Positions 31,954 through 41,185 of a stretch of DNA of 64,000 nt are shown here, piece after piece (the stretch's first letter is position 1; each line of letters begins with the position of its first letter). The stretch is from Acorus gramineus (Eukaryota > Streptophyta > Magnoliopsida > Acorales > Acoraceae): the NCBI GenBank assembly GCA_030737835.1, contig CM060848.1:18825309-18889308 (forward strand), written 5' to 3'. The translations under genes were made by a program, and so were the position numbers. The notes below the pieces were generated by a model, which was not told the DNA's origin, searched no databases, and worked only from the letters and a program-made list of their open reading frames with translations.

Positions 31954-33199
31954 TCAAAGTGTTATGGAGGAGAGGAGATGATTATTGATTGTAGATTCTT
32001 GATTATGAGACAGTTAATGGAATACAAAGTAAATTATAGATTTTTTTTAGAGATAAGGATTGATATTAGGAACAGTTGAGATAAAAAAAAAAAAAAAGAA
32101 AGATTTAATTTTTTTTTTACTTTCAAGATTGGCGCTTGGGTGGGGACACCGATGAGTGGTATCCATGCTCCCATGACTGTTTGTGGGATATGGATATTGA
32201 AGGCTTGGATTCAATAAAAAAAAAACTCAAAATGAGCTTTTGTTTTATATGAGAAAAAGAGCTAATTAAAAGAGTGAGGGCACGTCATATACATGAATAA
32301 AAAATATTATCTGAATAGTCTATTTTATAAAATTTGAAAAGGGGGAATTCAAATAAAAAAAAGGGATTTTTGCACCTACCTTCCTTATTGATTTTTGACT
32401 TGCATCAATATTTATATCACTAAATAAATAACTAAAAACCAATTACAATTTATTAAAAATATAAAAAACCTTATCTAAATAGATGATAAAACCTTATTCG
32501 AAATGATACAATTGTCATTTACATATGATTTTTCAAATTTTTATCACATTATAGAATTTTTTTAATATATCATGTTCTCAACCAAAATTTGACCATACAA
32601 AATATTCATAAAATAATTATAATCTGTTAACAAAAATAACTCTGAAAGTTATTTGAATTTACATAAACATTTTCGAAGGTTAAAAAGGAGCTATATGAAT
32701 TTTAAATAATTTATAGAGAACTATTTGAATTTTTATTTATTTATTTGAGCAATATTCTTAATGGACGTCGTGGTGTGCCCTCACTCTTTTAAAAAACTCC
32801 TCAATGTATAATTTTATAAAAAAATTACTTAACCATTATTAAAATTTTCATGATATCATTTATATTTAATTACATATAACATGGTATATCACAACGTACA
32901 CAAATGAATTAAAAAATTTTACAAGTATTGATCATGAACAAATTTTTTTAATAATTTTTTTTTATTTACACGCACCGGAAGAAAGATTAGTACAATTCGA
33001 GAAAACACAGAAAAATCAAATGAAACAAATAAAAAACATGTTTACATATCAAGAAGCACAAAACCAGAGGCTTCAGTGTGTATAACAACAAAATCAGATC
33101 ATCGACCACAAGGGACTCACTGAAATCCGCTAAGATCTCATTGAGATCAATCATCACCAGCCAACCAAACTAGTTTATACCACAGCAAAGCAAGAATTT

Positions 33200-33333
33200 C
33201 AATACTAGTTTACAACAACAATTAATTCGGCATTGTAATCCATGTTTATTCTATCAATCCAAACCACTAAATACCCCTCTATTCCTCCTAATCCATGCTT
33301 ATTCCACCAAGTATTATCCACCCAAACATGGGC
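33200..33333. mobile_element. Partial Tourist-like end
   Basis: The right edge reads CACCCAAACATGGGC followed by TAA, the same terminal motif and flank as the 25.2 kb element, and TTATTCCACC lies just inside it. The left end was not found. Confidence 0.5.
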
Positions 33334-33775
33334 TAAATGAAGTGTGTGTGTGTATATGTACACACACTATGATATGACATTACAACTTCATCATTTTTAT
33401 CTAACCAAATATCCATCAATAAATTCTACAAACAAGGACTACAATTAAGTGTTTGTTTTTTTGTTAACATAGAACCAAGATTTTGAAAATATGTAATCTG
33501 AATTCATTGAACCATTTGAAAAGTGATTTTGAAACCATTTAAAAACCATATAAAAATGGGAACACAAATTCATGACATTTTTGACATAGCTGATGTCCTC
33601 CATATTCAACTTTGAATTTCTACAAATTAGAACTGGTAATTACATAATTCCTGTCAAAATCCAACTCAATTTTGTTCAACAAAATTTGATTTTTGAACAG
33701 ACCGACAGGACCCACTTTCAAAGAAAAAAAAAATACAAACAGACATGTAAAAGTCAAAATCCAACAACGACAACG

Positions 33776-33953
33776 AAAAAAAGAGGGGATTTTTGGTTTC
33801 TCTCAAACAAATGCCTCATTCACATCATGGGATTTGAAAAGTGAATGGATTTTTCTCAGATTCGTCATCTATTTCTTCATCACCGAGAAAACCCTAATCC
33901 CCCAATATCTTTCAAAAACCAATTAAAGGAAAATATAAGAACATACATGAAAC
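33776..33953. repeat. Direct repeat copy 1 (leader repeat)
   Basis: About 175 bp, nearly identical to 34540-34716 and in the same direction (shared GGGGATTTTTGGTTTCTCTC, CATTCACATCATGGGATTTG, CATCACCGAGAAAACCCT). Together the two copies bracket the partial PP2C copy. Just to the right, 33966-34005 matches a piece of intron 2 of the intact PP2C gene (near 38082-38120). Confidence 0.9.
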
Positions 33954-34012
33954 TTTTTCGAATGTGTGAGACTTGTAAGGAAGAAAGATTTGGGTGGTAC
34001 TTTTTTATACTA

Positions 34013-34484
34013 TTAGTGGAAGAAGAGACACACAGCTATGCCGTGCCTCTTCCGTTTCCACGCACGGTTCGCGCACTCCACCAGTCTCTTCGCAGCTTTT
34101 CCTCTATCAAGAGCTGATGCAACTATCTGCACTGCTTCTTCATTCGATATAACGTCCCAAACCTGGAAAAAAATAATAATGACATTGATGGATTTGGCAG
34201 AGACAACTGGAAACTGAAACAATAGTATAAAAAAAATATGGTGTGATCAATAGTGAGTACCCCGTCTGTTGCAAGCACCAGAAACTTGTCTCTGTGGCTT
34301 ATACTCCTCTGTGTTACTTCAGGTTCAGATATAAGACCATAGTCTTTAACACAGTAATCTCCAAATGCCCTCGACATTGCCAGCCCCGGAGTCTCCTCAT
34401 CTGGCAACCACAACCTTTGCAAACCAGGTTCGTCGTGTAGACAGAACACGCGACCATTGGACTGGATGATGCGCTCTGCCTCCT
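34013..34484 (-). pseudogene. Partial PP2C copy (last two exons only)
   Basis: Two exons, 34484-34261 and 34162-34013, correspond to exons 4 and 5 of the intact PP2C gene at 36586-39698. Exon 4 has the same length, 224 bases, and very high identity (LAMSRAFGDYCVKDYGL, FLVLATDG). The intron between them is also kept. Exons 1-3, with the first metal-binding block FDGHG, are absent. Exon 5 has lost 18 bases between two GCTGTG repeats, removing DDCSAV, which includes the last conserved metal-binding Asp of the fold. It cannot be an active phosphatase. The reading frame of the two exons is otherwise open, so a short protein from a chimeric transcript is possible. Confidence 0.85.
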
Positions 34485-34539
34485 CTGTTTTGGAAAGAAG
34501 AGATTAAGAGAAACCATAGGAAATAATCCGCAATAGTAT

Positions 34540-34716
34540 AAAAAAAGAGGGGATTTTTGGTTTCTCTCAGACAAATGCCTCATTCACATCATGGGATTTG
34601 AAAAGTGAATGGATTTTTCTCAGATTCGTCATCTATTTCTTCATCACCGAGAAAACCCTGATCCCCCAATATCTTTCAAAAGACCAATTAAAGAAAAATA
34701 TAAAACATACAAGAAA
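34540..34716. repeat. Direct repeat copy 2 (leader repeat)
   Basis: Partner of 33776-33953, offset by about 764 bases. On the minus strand it lies upstream of the partial PP2C exons, where it would be the 5' leader of any transcript started near 34790. Confidence 0.9.
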
Positions 34717-34815
34717 CCAAAGCAGGAAATGAAACCCCAATAGAGGGTAAGAAAAAAGAAGAACTCCCACAGTTTGAAAACCCTAAAATGAAGAATGAGA
34801 AGACATTGGGGTGGG

Positions 34816-34823
34816 TTTATATA
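34816..34823 (-). promoter_or_regulatory. TATA-like box upstream of the partial PP2C copy
   Basis: On the minus strand TATATAAA is preceded by ACCCTAAAAATTTCTTC and followed by CCCACCCCAATGTCTTCTC. About 30 bases on comes a TC-rich, start-like region and a telo-box-like motif (TTTTAGGGTTTTC). Together they look like a plant core promoter facing the partial PP2C exons. Confidence 0.45.
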
Positions 34824-35008
34824 GAAGAAATTTTTAGGGTTCATCAGAGTCCATGTCCGGGAGGGCCTTGGTGGTTGAATTACTGAAATCTCCTTTAGAA
34901 TGGACGGTCTGGATTGAGATAGGGTCTATGATTGGACGGTCAGTGGAATTTCAGTGTGAATAAATTCCTCGATCAGACGGTTCGGATGAAAGGGAGCTCA
35001 TATTGTTA

Positions 35009-35533
35009 CGCCTGTCAATCGGACGGATAAGGATCAGATAGGCCCATATCTATATCCGAATTAGATATCCAAAAAAATATCCGTATTGACGGATATTCTA
35101 AAACACGTATCCGTATCCGATCCAAAAATTCGGATACGGATTCGGATAATATTCGAAATATCCGAACCAGATTAAAATATGAAAAATTTATAAAATATTA
35201 AGTCCTAATATGGTTAAATAAGTATCCACCAAAGACATAAAAACACAAATCTTAATATAGTTAAACAAATATGTTTGTGTTTTGCCCTAGATCATGAGCC
35301 ATTGAATTTTCATCTAAAGGTTGAAACTAATTGTAACATATATAAATAAAATAACAGTTCGGATATGGATATTGCTAGGATCGGATATAAGCTATAGCCG
35401 ATCCGATCCGAAAATTTTCGGATACGGATAATTTGATTCAGATACAGATACGGATTTTTAGATATCGAAAATTTTCTGAATTTTCAGATATGGATTCATC
35501 GGATACGGATATATTTTTGAATAATTGACAGGC
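35009..35533. mobile_element. Non-autonomous DNA transposon built of CGGATA-type repeats
   Basis: The ends are GCCTGTCAATC and its inverse ATTGACAGGC, with TTA on both sides (35006-35008, 35534-35536). The inside is dominated by degenerate CGGATACGGAT / ATCCGTATCCG strings in both orientations, so it can fold extensively. No coding capacity is seen. The three-base flank suggests PIF/Harbinger, but the short ends leave this open. Confidence 0.65.
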
Positions 35534-35689
35534 TTAGATATCGTGGATTAGTATTAACTTTTGACCAGATCATTAATAACCTTTTAGAATGGACGGTGTG
35601 GATTGAGAGAACTTATTATTTTTGATAGGTGAATTGGTGAAGGTTGACGTGCACATTCATAACAAGGATGTGGTTACTCCCACCCCCCT

Positions 35690-36000
35690 TTAGCTATCCA
35701 TTTGTTGGGGTGGGATATCTGAAAAGGGTAAAGAGAGCGTGGTAGGTGATAGGCAGAGAAGCCGGCAAAAGTAACCGGGAGAGGGAAACAGACATAAAGA
35801 TAGATAATAGAGAAATATGACGAATGATGGAGGTCGGAGAGAGGGGGTAGAGGAGTGGGATAGAGGAGAGAGGAAAAGAGAGACTCTGGAGGCTTCGTTG
35901 ATGGAGAGAAAAGTATAAGAAAAATGAATAGGAGAAGGTAATAAGGTGAGATAGAATGTATGTGTGTCTATATATAGTAGCAAGATTGGCAAGAAACAGA
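35690..36000 (-). other. CT-rich leader-like block (minus strand)
   Basis: Read on the minus strand, a TATATATAG string near 35973 is followed by a long pyrimidine-rich run (CTCTCCTCTATCCCACTCC and similar) and then ATGGATAGCTAA near 35695. It looks like a plant promoter and 5' leader with no gene attached. Open frames in it are rich in Ser, Leu and Pro and look non-coding. Confidence 0.35.
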
Positions 36001-36508
36001 TATAACATAATTGGATACAATGTCATAATCCAACAGAAATACTCCTTAAAAGGAGATTGGACTGAGATTGAACCTTGATCATCTATCTAAAATAGGTGTA
36101 CCTCTTCCACCTCACCGAGAGGGATATACGAGATATAATGTAAATGTGATTGTGGGATTACATGGTACCAAAAATATGTATGGTGGGATGACTAATGGGG
36201 TGGGTGACAAAAAGAGTGATGGGAATAACCACACCAACAATTCTCTTTATTTCCATCCAAAACTTAGGTAAATTCAACTCCACATTTTTTTTTCTAATTT
36301 TAGAAAATGAAACTCTGCATTGTTAACATTCCGGCTTCGAAGTTTCAGAATCCTCTATAATATTTTACTTTAATCTGTATGATTTGACTCCAGACATCAC
36401 CTTAACCAACACCAATGAGAGAAGACAAAGTTATTATTTGTGTCCATAACATCAAGCGCCCTGTTAATGAACAGAGCAAAACAGAGCCGCTAAAAAGAAT
36501 TAGACTTG

Positions 36509-36534
36509 CTCTCTCTCTCTCTCTCTCTCTCTCT
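36509..36534. repeat. (CT)13 microsatellite
   Basis: An uninterrupted CT run lies about 50 bases downstream of the PP2C stop, in its 3' untranslated region (GA run in the transcript). Confidence 0.95.
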
Positions 36535-36585
36535 ACATTTTTCTCTGCTGTTAAGTAGTGGGTCAACACATTGAAATGTTTCTGA

Positions 36586-39500
36586 TCAGTGGAAGAAGAG
36601 ACACACAGCAGAACAATCATCCACAGCTATGCTGCGCCTCTTCCGTTTCCACGCACGGTTCGCGCACTCCACCAGTCTCTTCGCAGCTTTTCCTCTATCA
36701 GGAGCTGATGCAACTATCTGCACTGCTTCTTCATTGGATATAACATCCCACACCTGGAAAGAAAAAATAATGACATTGATGGATTTGACAATCGGGAAAT
36801 TGAAACAATAGTAAAAAAAATATGGTGTGATCAACAGTGAGTACCCCATCTGTTGCAAGCACCAGAAACTTGTCTCTGTGGCTTATACTCCTTTGTGTTA
36901 CATCAGGTTCAGAGATAAGACCATAGTCTTTAACACAGTAATCTCCAAATGCCCTCGACATCGCGAGTCCTGGAGTCTCCCCATCCGGCAACCACAACCT
37001 TTGCACACCAGGTTCGTCATATAGACAGAACACGCGACCATTGGACTGGATGATGCGCTCTGCCTCCTCTGTTTCGGAAAGAAGAGATTAAGAGAAAACG
37101 AGGAACATAACTCTACAAGACTACATACTAGACATTCAGTCATAGGGTCAAGGAGAACTCGATCTTATGCGTTTGTAATGAAATTTTCATGATATAAATA
37201 TATAATTAAGATTCAAGTAAGGTAATGGAAAACATGGTAATTAGCCATTAATTTAATTAGTATAATTTGACTTTGTGAACCGGGCATTAACTTTTGTGCA
37301 ATTTCATTATATTCATAGGCCTTGTTTGGTGCTTTTGCAAAATCAGATTTTAGATAATCGGTTCCAGACGGGTATTTTTGAACTTTATCTTTTGGTTTCA
37401 GATTTTGGTTTTTATGTTTTAAAAGTTAACAAAACAACTTTTATCAAAGAGTTTGTTGAGTGTAGCTTTTTCATGACTGATCATTTTAATCAATTCAGGC
37501 TTTTTTTTTTTTTTTTTGAAAATTGGTTCCAAATGGGCCCTCAGTTGCTGAAATCCAGTTAATTCGGGAAGAATTAAAATCCTGGATTATTTTATGCTAA
37601 AGATAATAGATGGACTTACGAGGTAAACCAAGTTTAAAATCGACTGTAAGCTGAACGGCGACCAAGCTGTCATCATCAGAAGTTGTTGCCAATACGGCAC
37701 GTGAATCACCCACATTTGCGATCACCATAAGGTCACCCTAAAAATCAAGAGGGAGACTCTTCATGCCAATGCTGATTGAACTTTAGTAAGTACACAATAT
37801 ATTGATCACTCTGAAGTGGCAAGCAAACGAGTCAGTTATTTTACAATGATAGTAGTTAAAAGGAAGGGAATTATTGGAAAGCTATATTAACGAATAGATT
37901 CATATGTTGTCAATTTAAAGATCATCCATGCAATACCATAACTTAATTATTATGAAAATAGGCTGTATCTCCAAGATATCTGTAAGGTTGTGGAAATCCA
38001 TTCTCAGCTTGTCAAAAGCAAATAGCAAAACAACATAAAATAAACTAATACAACAAAAAGATGCAGAGCTCTTTTTTGACTGTGTGGAGACTTGTAAGGA
38101 AGAAAGATTTGGGTGGTATTTATTTATTACGTCTCTGATGACTAATATTCTTCAAAAAATAAAATCATCTCTTCTGTTTTTTTGTCTTAAAAAGCACGTT
38201 CTTCCGCTCCAAAATTCAAGGTGTGTCCTCAAACCCATCTCACAACTATTTTAAGTAAAGAAATTTATTCACAGTAAAGCAATCTTGAACCCATTTGTGG
38301 ATTTGAAATTCTTGGCCTTGTCAACAATAAAAGGTGGGATGTTTCAATGGTTCTATGAACAGGATTTACTAGTGGCATATTTCGGGCTCCATCTTCTTAA
38401 GTAGATTGATTTAATTGACTTCACATAACATAGCAAGCAATAATTGATTACCAATATAAATTCCCCTTCACATACAAAAATTATTCTTCAAGGCACCTAA
38501 CATCTTGAGTCCAAAATTCATCATTCCAGGTTTCTAAGCTCTTAATCTTCCCTACAACTCTTTCAGTCAGTTGACTAAACCAACTAATACCAATTAAATC
38601 TTTTGTATGGTTCCAATTCTGAGATTGTCACATGTTTATCATTGCAAGAATCTTCTTCAGCATTTTGATATCAACAACTATGACAAGAACATCACACAGA
38701 TACATGGATCCGTCGTTCTTTTGTGTCTCTAATCCCAGTTTGTAATAATTAAGAAGGGTTGAAATAGATGCATCCCACTTGCTTCTACTGCCCGATTAAA
38801 AAATAATACGAGCACCCACCCAATCATAAACACACACAAAATCAGTATGAATGCAAATAATTGAAGACAACCATGAAAGAAAAGCAAAAAACACAACAAA
38901 ATTCATTCAGCTTTACTTGTTTGACAATCATCAAAGCAGTGGTACCGCTATAGAACGAATCCAACCCGCAATGTCTCTTGAGCTCCTTATCCACTGCAGT
39001 GCATGTCCTGAGATAGGACTCCTTCCAAACATCGAATGGAGTGGATTTCTTCTCCACTTCAATCTCCTCTTCAATTCCTGAAACAAGTGAATTCATAGAG
39101 AGTACCTCCTGCCAATCGCAGAGCAGAAACGATGGAAGCAATTCACGCACTCTCTTCGCCACAAAGTGTCCCCACGATCCATGCCCGTCGAACACTCCAC
39201 AAAACATCAAGTCTTCTTGGAATCCAAATTCCTACAAATCCAAGGCAACCCAGTTACCCAGTTCAATTTTTTGGAAAATCAGAGATACCCAAACAATCAT
39301 TTACATTAAAAGCATGATTTTGGTTTCCAATTCATTGAAACCCTACCAAACTAGAGATACCCAGACAACCATTTCAACTAAAAATCATGATTTTGAAGTC
39401 CAAATCGATTCAAAAGATTGGCTTTATTAATTTTCGTTACCTCCCACACAACGAAGCAGTCCTGATTGACCCCCTTCTCCCCTCTCTTCGAATAAACCGA

Positions 39501-39698
39501 CGCGAAAAAGCTTCCCGAGCTTTCGGCGCTAACAGTCCCGGAAGACTTTGAAATCAATCCGCTCTTCTTCGCCTCTCTCGCCAGAGCATCGGCTGCTTCT
39601 CTCCTGATGACTTCGTCGCTGGTGCTGGTCTTCTTGTTGTTGTCACTGATGGGATTCTTGATGGAGCAGGACCTCATCAGAGACAAAAACCTTTTCAT
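36586..39698 (-). CDS. Protein phosphatase 2C, clade E (EGR-like)
   Basis: A Mg/Mn-dependent Ser/Thr phosphatase. Exons 39698-39441, 39231-38917, 37737-37620, 37068-36845 and 36753-36586 join in frame to 360 residues. Catalytic blocks are RGEKGVNQD, FDGHGSWGH (100-108), YSGTTAL, ANVGDSRAVLA (199-208), SRAFGDYCVKDYGL, LATDGVWDVISNEE and the final metal site DDCSAVCLFF (Asp350-351). All are intact. The start at 39698 (MKRFLSLMRSCSIKN) aligns with the short N-terminus of EGR proteins as I recall them. A second Met 7 codons on is possible. EGR phosphatases restrain growth under drought by acting on cytoskeletal proteins (family knowledge). Gly2 for myristoylation is not present. Closest by memory to Arabidopsis EGR3. 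A truncated copy of the 3' part lies 2 kb downstream at 34013-34484. Confidence 0.92.
37318..37541. mobile_element. Possible small MITE in PP2C intron 3
   Basis: The edges GGCCTTGTTTGGTGC and, reverse-complemented, AGGGCCCATTTGGAACC form loosely matching ends of the type seen in many plant MITEs. No target duplication was found. It lies wholly inside the intron 37069-37619. Confidence 0.4.
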
Positions 39699-39810
39699 CT
39701 GTGATGGGGGTGGTAGTCTACGAATTCTGACCGTTGGGATGGTCTTCTGTTTCACACCATCAATGTCGAAGACTCGAAAGAATGCAAAGCTTTGTTTGAA
39801 GTACAATTTC

Positions 39811-39834
39811 AGAGAGAGAGAGAGAGAGAGAGAG
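39811..39834. repeat. (GA)12 microsatellite in PP2C leader
   Basis: An uninterrupted AG run, CT on the transcribed strand, lies about 110 bases upstream of the PP2C start codon. CT-rich tracts near plant transcription starts are common and may help initiation. Confidence 0.9.
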
Positions 39835-40301
39835 TATACGTTTACTCTCGATGACACTGACACAACCCCATTTACCATTTGAATAAATAGTTTGAAAAGA
39901 TAATAAAACAATATTATTTTAAGGCTTAGGTGGGGCTATTTGCAAATTTTTTTTTTCTTCATCCACACCCAACATAAATAGATCTTGTATTGGGTGTGCT
40001 TAGGAAGGGAGAGCGAGAAGTGTTAGGTGGGTAGAGCCGTAAAGGGGGGCGGAGGAGGAGGGGAGGCGGTGGTGAGGAGGAGGAGGAGGAGGAGGCGGCA
40101 AAGGGGGTGGGATCAGTGGTGGAGGTTGAGTTTGTGGTGAGGGTGATGGAGGAGGCGGACTCGGCGAACTTTGCGGGGACCGATCCTCCAACGCCATTGT
40201 TGGTATGGTTTTCGTCGGCGGTGGACAGCTTCTTGTTAGATTTTTGTGTATATGAAAATGTTTTATGTGTTTAATATATATTTTATTATTTTATGTATCC
40301 A

Positions 40302-40485
40302 TAGATACTGGAACTGTCGACAAAATCAGATTTTGTAGACACTGGATCTGTCGATGAGATTCCATAAACAAAACCAAGTGGTTTCTGGACTTTGTAGACA
40401 CTAGAACCGTCAATAGAGTTAGCTTTTGTAGACACTGAATCAGTCGACGAGGTCTTAAAAACAAAGCTAAGTGATTTTTGGAGGA
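40302..40485. repeat. Tandem repeat, two compound units of about 93 bp
   Basis: GACACTGGATCTGTCGATGA-type blocks recur four times (TAGACACTGRATC, TAGACACTAGAACC). AAACAAARCYAAGTG and GTTTCTGG/GATTTTTGG follow every second block, so the true unit is about 93 bp and is present twice. On the minus strand this reads as an imperfect VSTKANS/STDSVST-type peptide repeat, but no start, length or context supports a protein. Confidence 0.75.
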
Positions 40486-40950
40486 AATATGAGCTATTAC
40501 CATAAAGGGAGGTAAGGGAGACAACCAATTTGTTGTTTTTTTGTGGAGATTTAGAGGGACAAATGAAATGTTAAATTTTTTTTTTCTGAAAGGATTAACA
40601 CATGGGGTGTCTACGAAATGTGAAACCATCGACACTGGTAGTGTTTATGCGTGCAGAAGAACGACAATTTGTTCACATCTTCAATTCCATCTCCCCCCCC
40701 CTCCCCAACCTCGTCTCTTGGTCTGCCTTGTCTCCGCTGACGCCCACCACACCCTCCACGACCACTGCTTCCATGCACTCACCTCGAAAACCCCACACCG
40801 GCCCGACGTTGGTTTTGATCGGGAGACTCTCCTCACCGCCTCTCCGCCTTCTCGGATCTCCGCGGACATCGAGGGCTGCCAGCGTATCTTCTTGGAGGCG
40901 CTCTTCCCCACCCGGGCCACCGCCCTCTCCTCCTCCTCCTCCTCATTTGC

Positions 40951-40980
40951 ATAAATGGATCTTTTAGAAGATCCATTTAT
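40951..40980. repeat. Perfect 13-bp hairpin with 4-base loop
   Basis: Arms ATAAATGGATCTT and AAGATCCATTTAT enclose TTAG. The pairing is perfect. It lies exactly at the right edge of the GC-rich island. Confidence 0.9.
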
Positions 40981-41019
40981 TTGGGGGTGTTTAAAGCACA
41001 CAACTTCTTTGGGTGGGTT

Positions 41020-41167
41020 CGAGTCTTTGCACTGAGTTACCCACTTGTTTGTTGGCGATTATTCGAAAGAATTTCCGTGGGACCGGGGAAAACAGGTGGA
41101 GGTAGCCTTCTCAACTCGATCGTAAGGTCAGCCACGGGGGTCCCTCCGATATCAAAAAAAAAAAAAA
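41020..41167 (+). mobile_element. 5'-truncated SINE with 18-bp target duplication
   Basis: AACTTCTTTGGGTGGGTT occurs at 41002-41019 and again at 41168-41185. Between them lie about 130 bases ending GGGGTCCCTCCGATATC and an A-run of about 15. The insert begins CGAGTC, so with the flank it restores a tRNA-type B box (GTTCGAGTC). The A box is missing. The body (CGTGGGACCGGGGAAAACAG) is like dispersed plant SINEs. The duplication and A-tail prove LINE-driven insertion, and the 5' end is truncated. Confidence 0.8.
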
Positions 41168-41185
41168 AACTTCTTTGGGTGGGTT

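Larger units (their letters stand above)
27695..34012. other. Intergenic: ERS1 3' flank and repeat-rich DNA
   Basis: More than 6 kb of very AT-rich DNA with no gene seen. It contains the ERS1 3' flank with a 124-bp tandem duplication, three Tourist-like elements, a GC-rich island at 29380-29640, a near-palindrome at 30571-30590, a hAT-like end near 31162 and the first copy of a leader repeat (33776-33953). The block 29640-31150 is AT-rich and apart from the palindrome shows nothing I can name. The same is true of 31960-33190. Confidence 0.6.
34717..36585. other. Intergenic spacer between the two PP2C copies
   Basis: No intact gene. It contains the promoter-like site of the partial copy, a DNA transposon of TATCCG-type sequence (35009-35533), a CT-rich leader-like block (35690-36000) and a CT microsatellite. 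The string TAGAATGGACGGTSTGGATT occurs on both sides of the transposon (about 34898 and 35586). Confidence 0.6.
39899..40995. other. Composite GC-rich island with tandem repeats
   Basis: Two GC-rich blocks (about 40000-40220 and 40690-40950) flank an AT-rich centre with tandem repeats. The left block opens on the minus strand as a Pro-rich frame (MALEDRSPQSSPSPPPP start). The right block opens on the plus strand as an alanine/serine-rich frame containing HALTSKTPHRPDVGF and QRIFLEALFPTRATALSSS. I do not recognise either. Similar ATAAATRGATCTT strings occur at both edges (39976 and 40951). This could be a transposon carrying captured gene pieces, but no clear ends were found. Confidence 0.45.

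Noticed and set aside
36068-36271. 67-codon plus-strand frame beside the CT-rich block
   Set aside because: Short, no domain, in repeat-derived DNA.
40000-40197. Pro-rich minus-strand frame of 65 codons
   Set aside because: Low-complexity GGAGGA/GGTGGT DNA. No domain, and it lies in a repeat-like island.
40669-40954. Possible host gene fragment containing QRIFLEALFPTRA
   Set aside because: I could not identify a family, so it is reported only as part of the GC-rich island and not as a gene.
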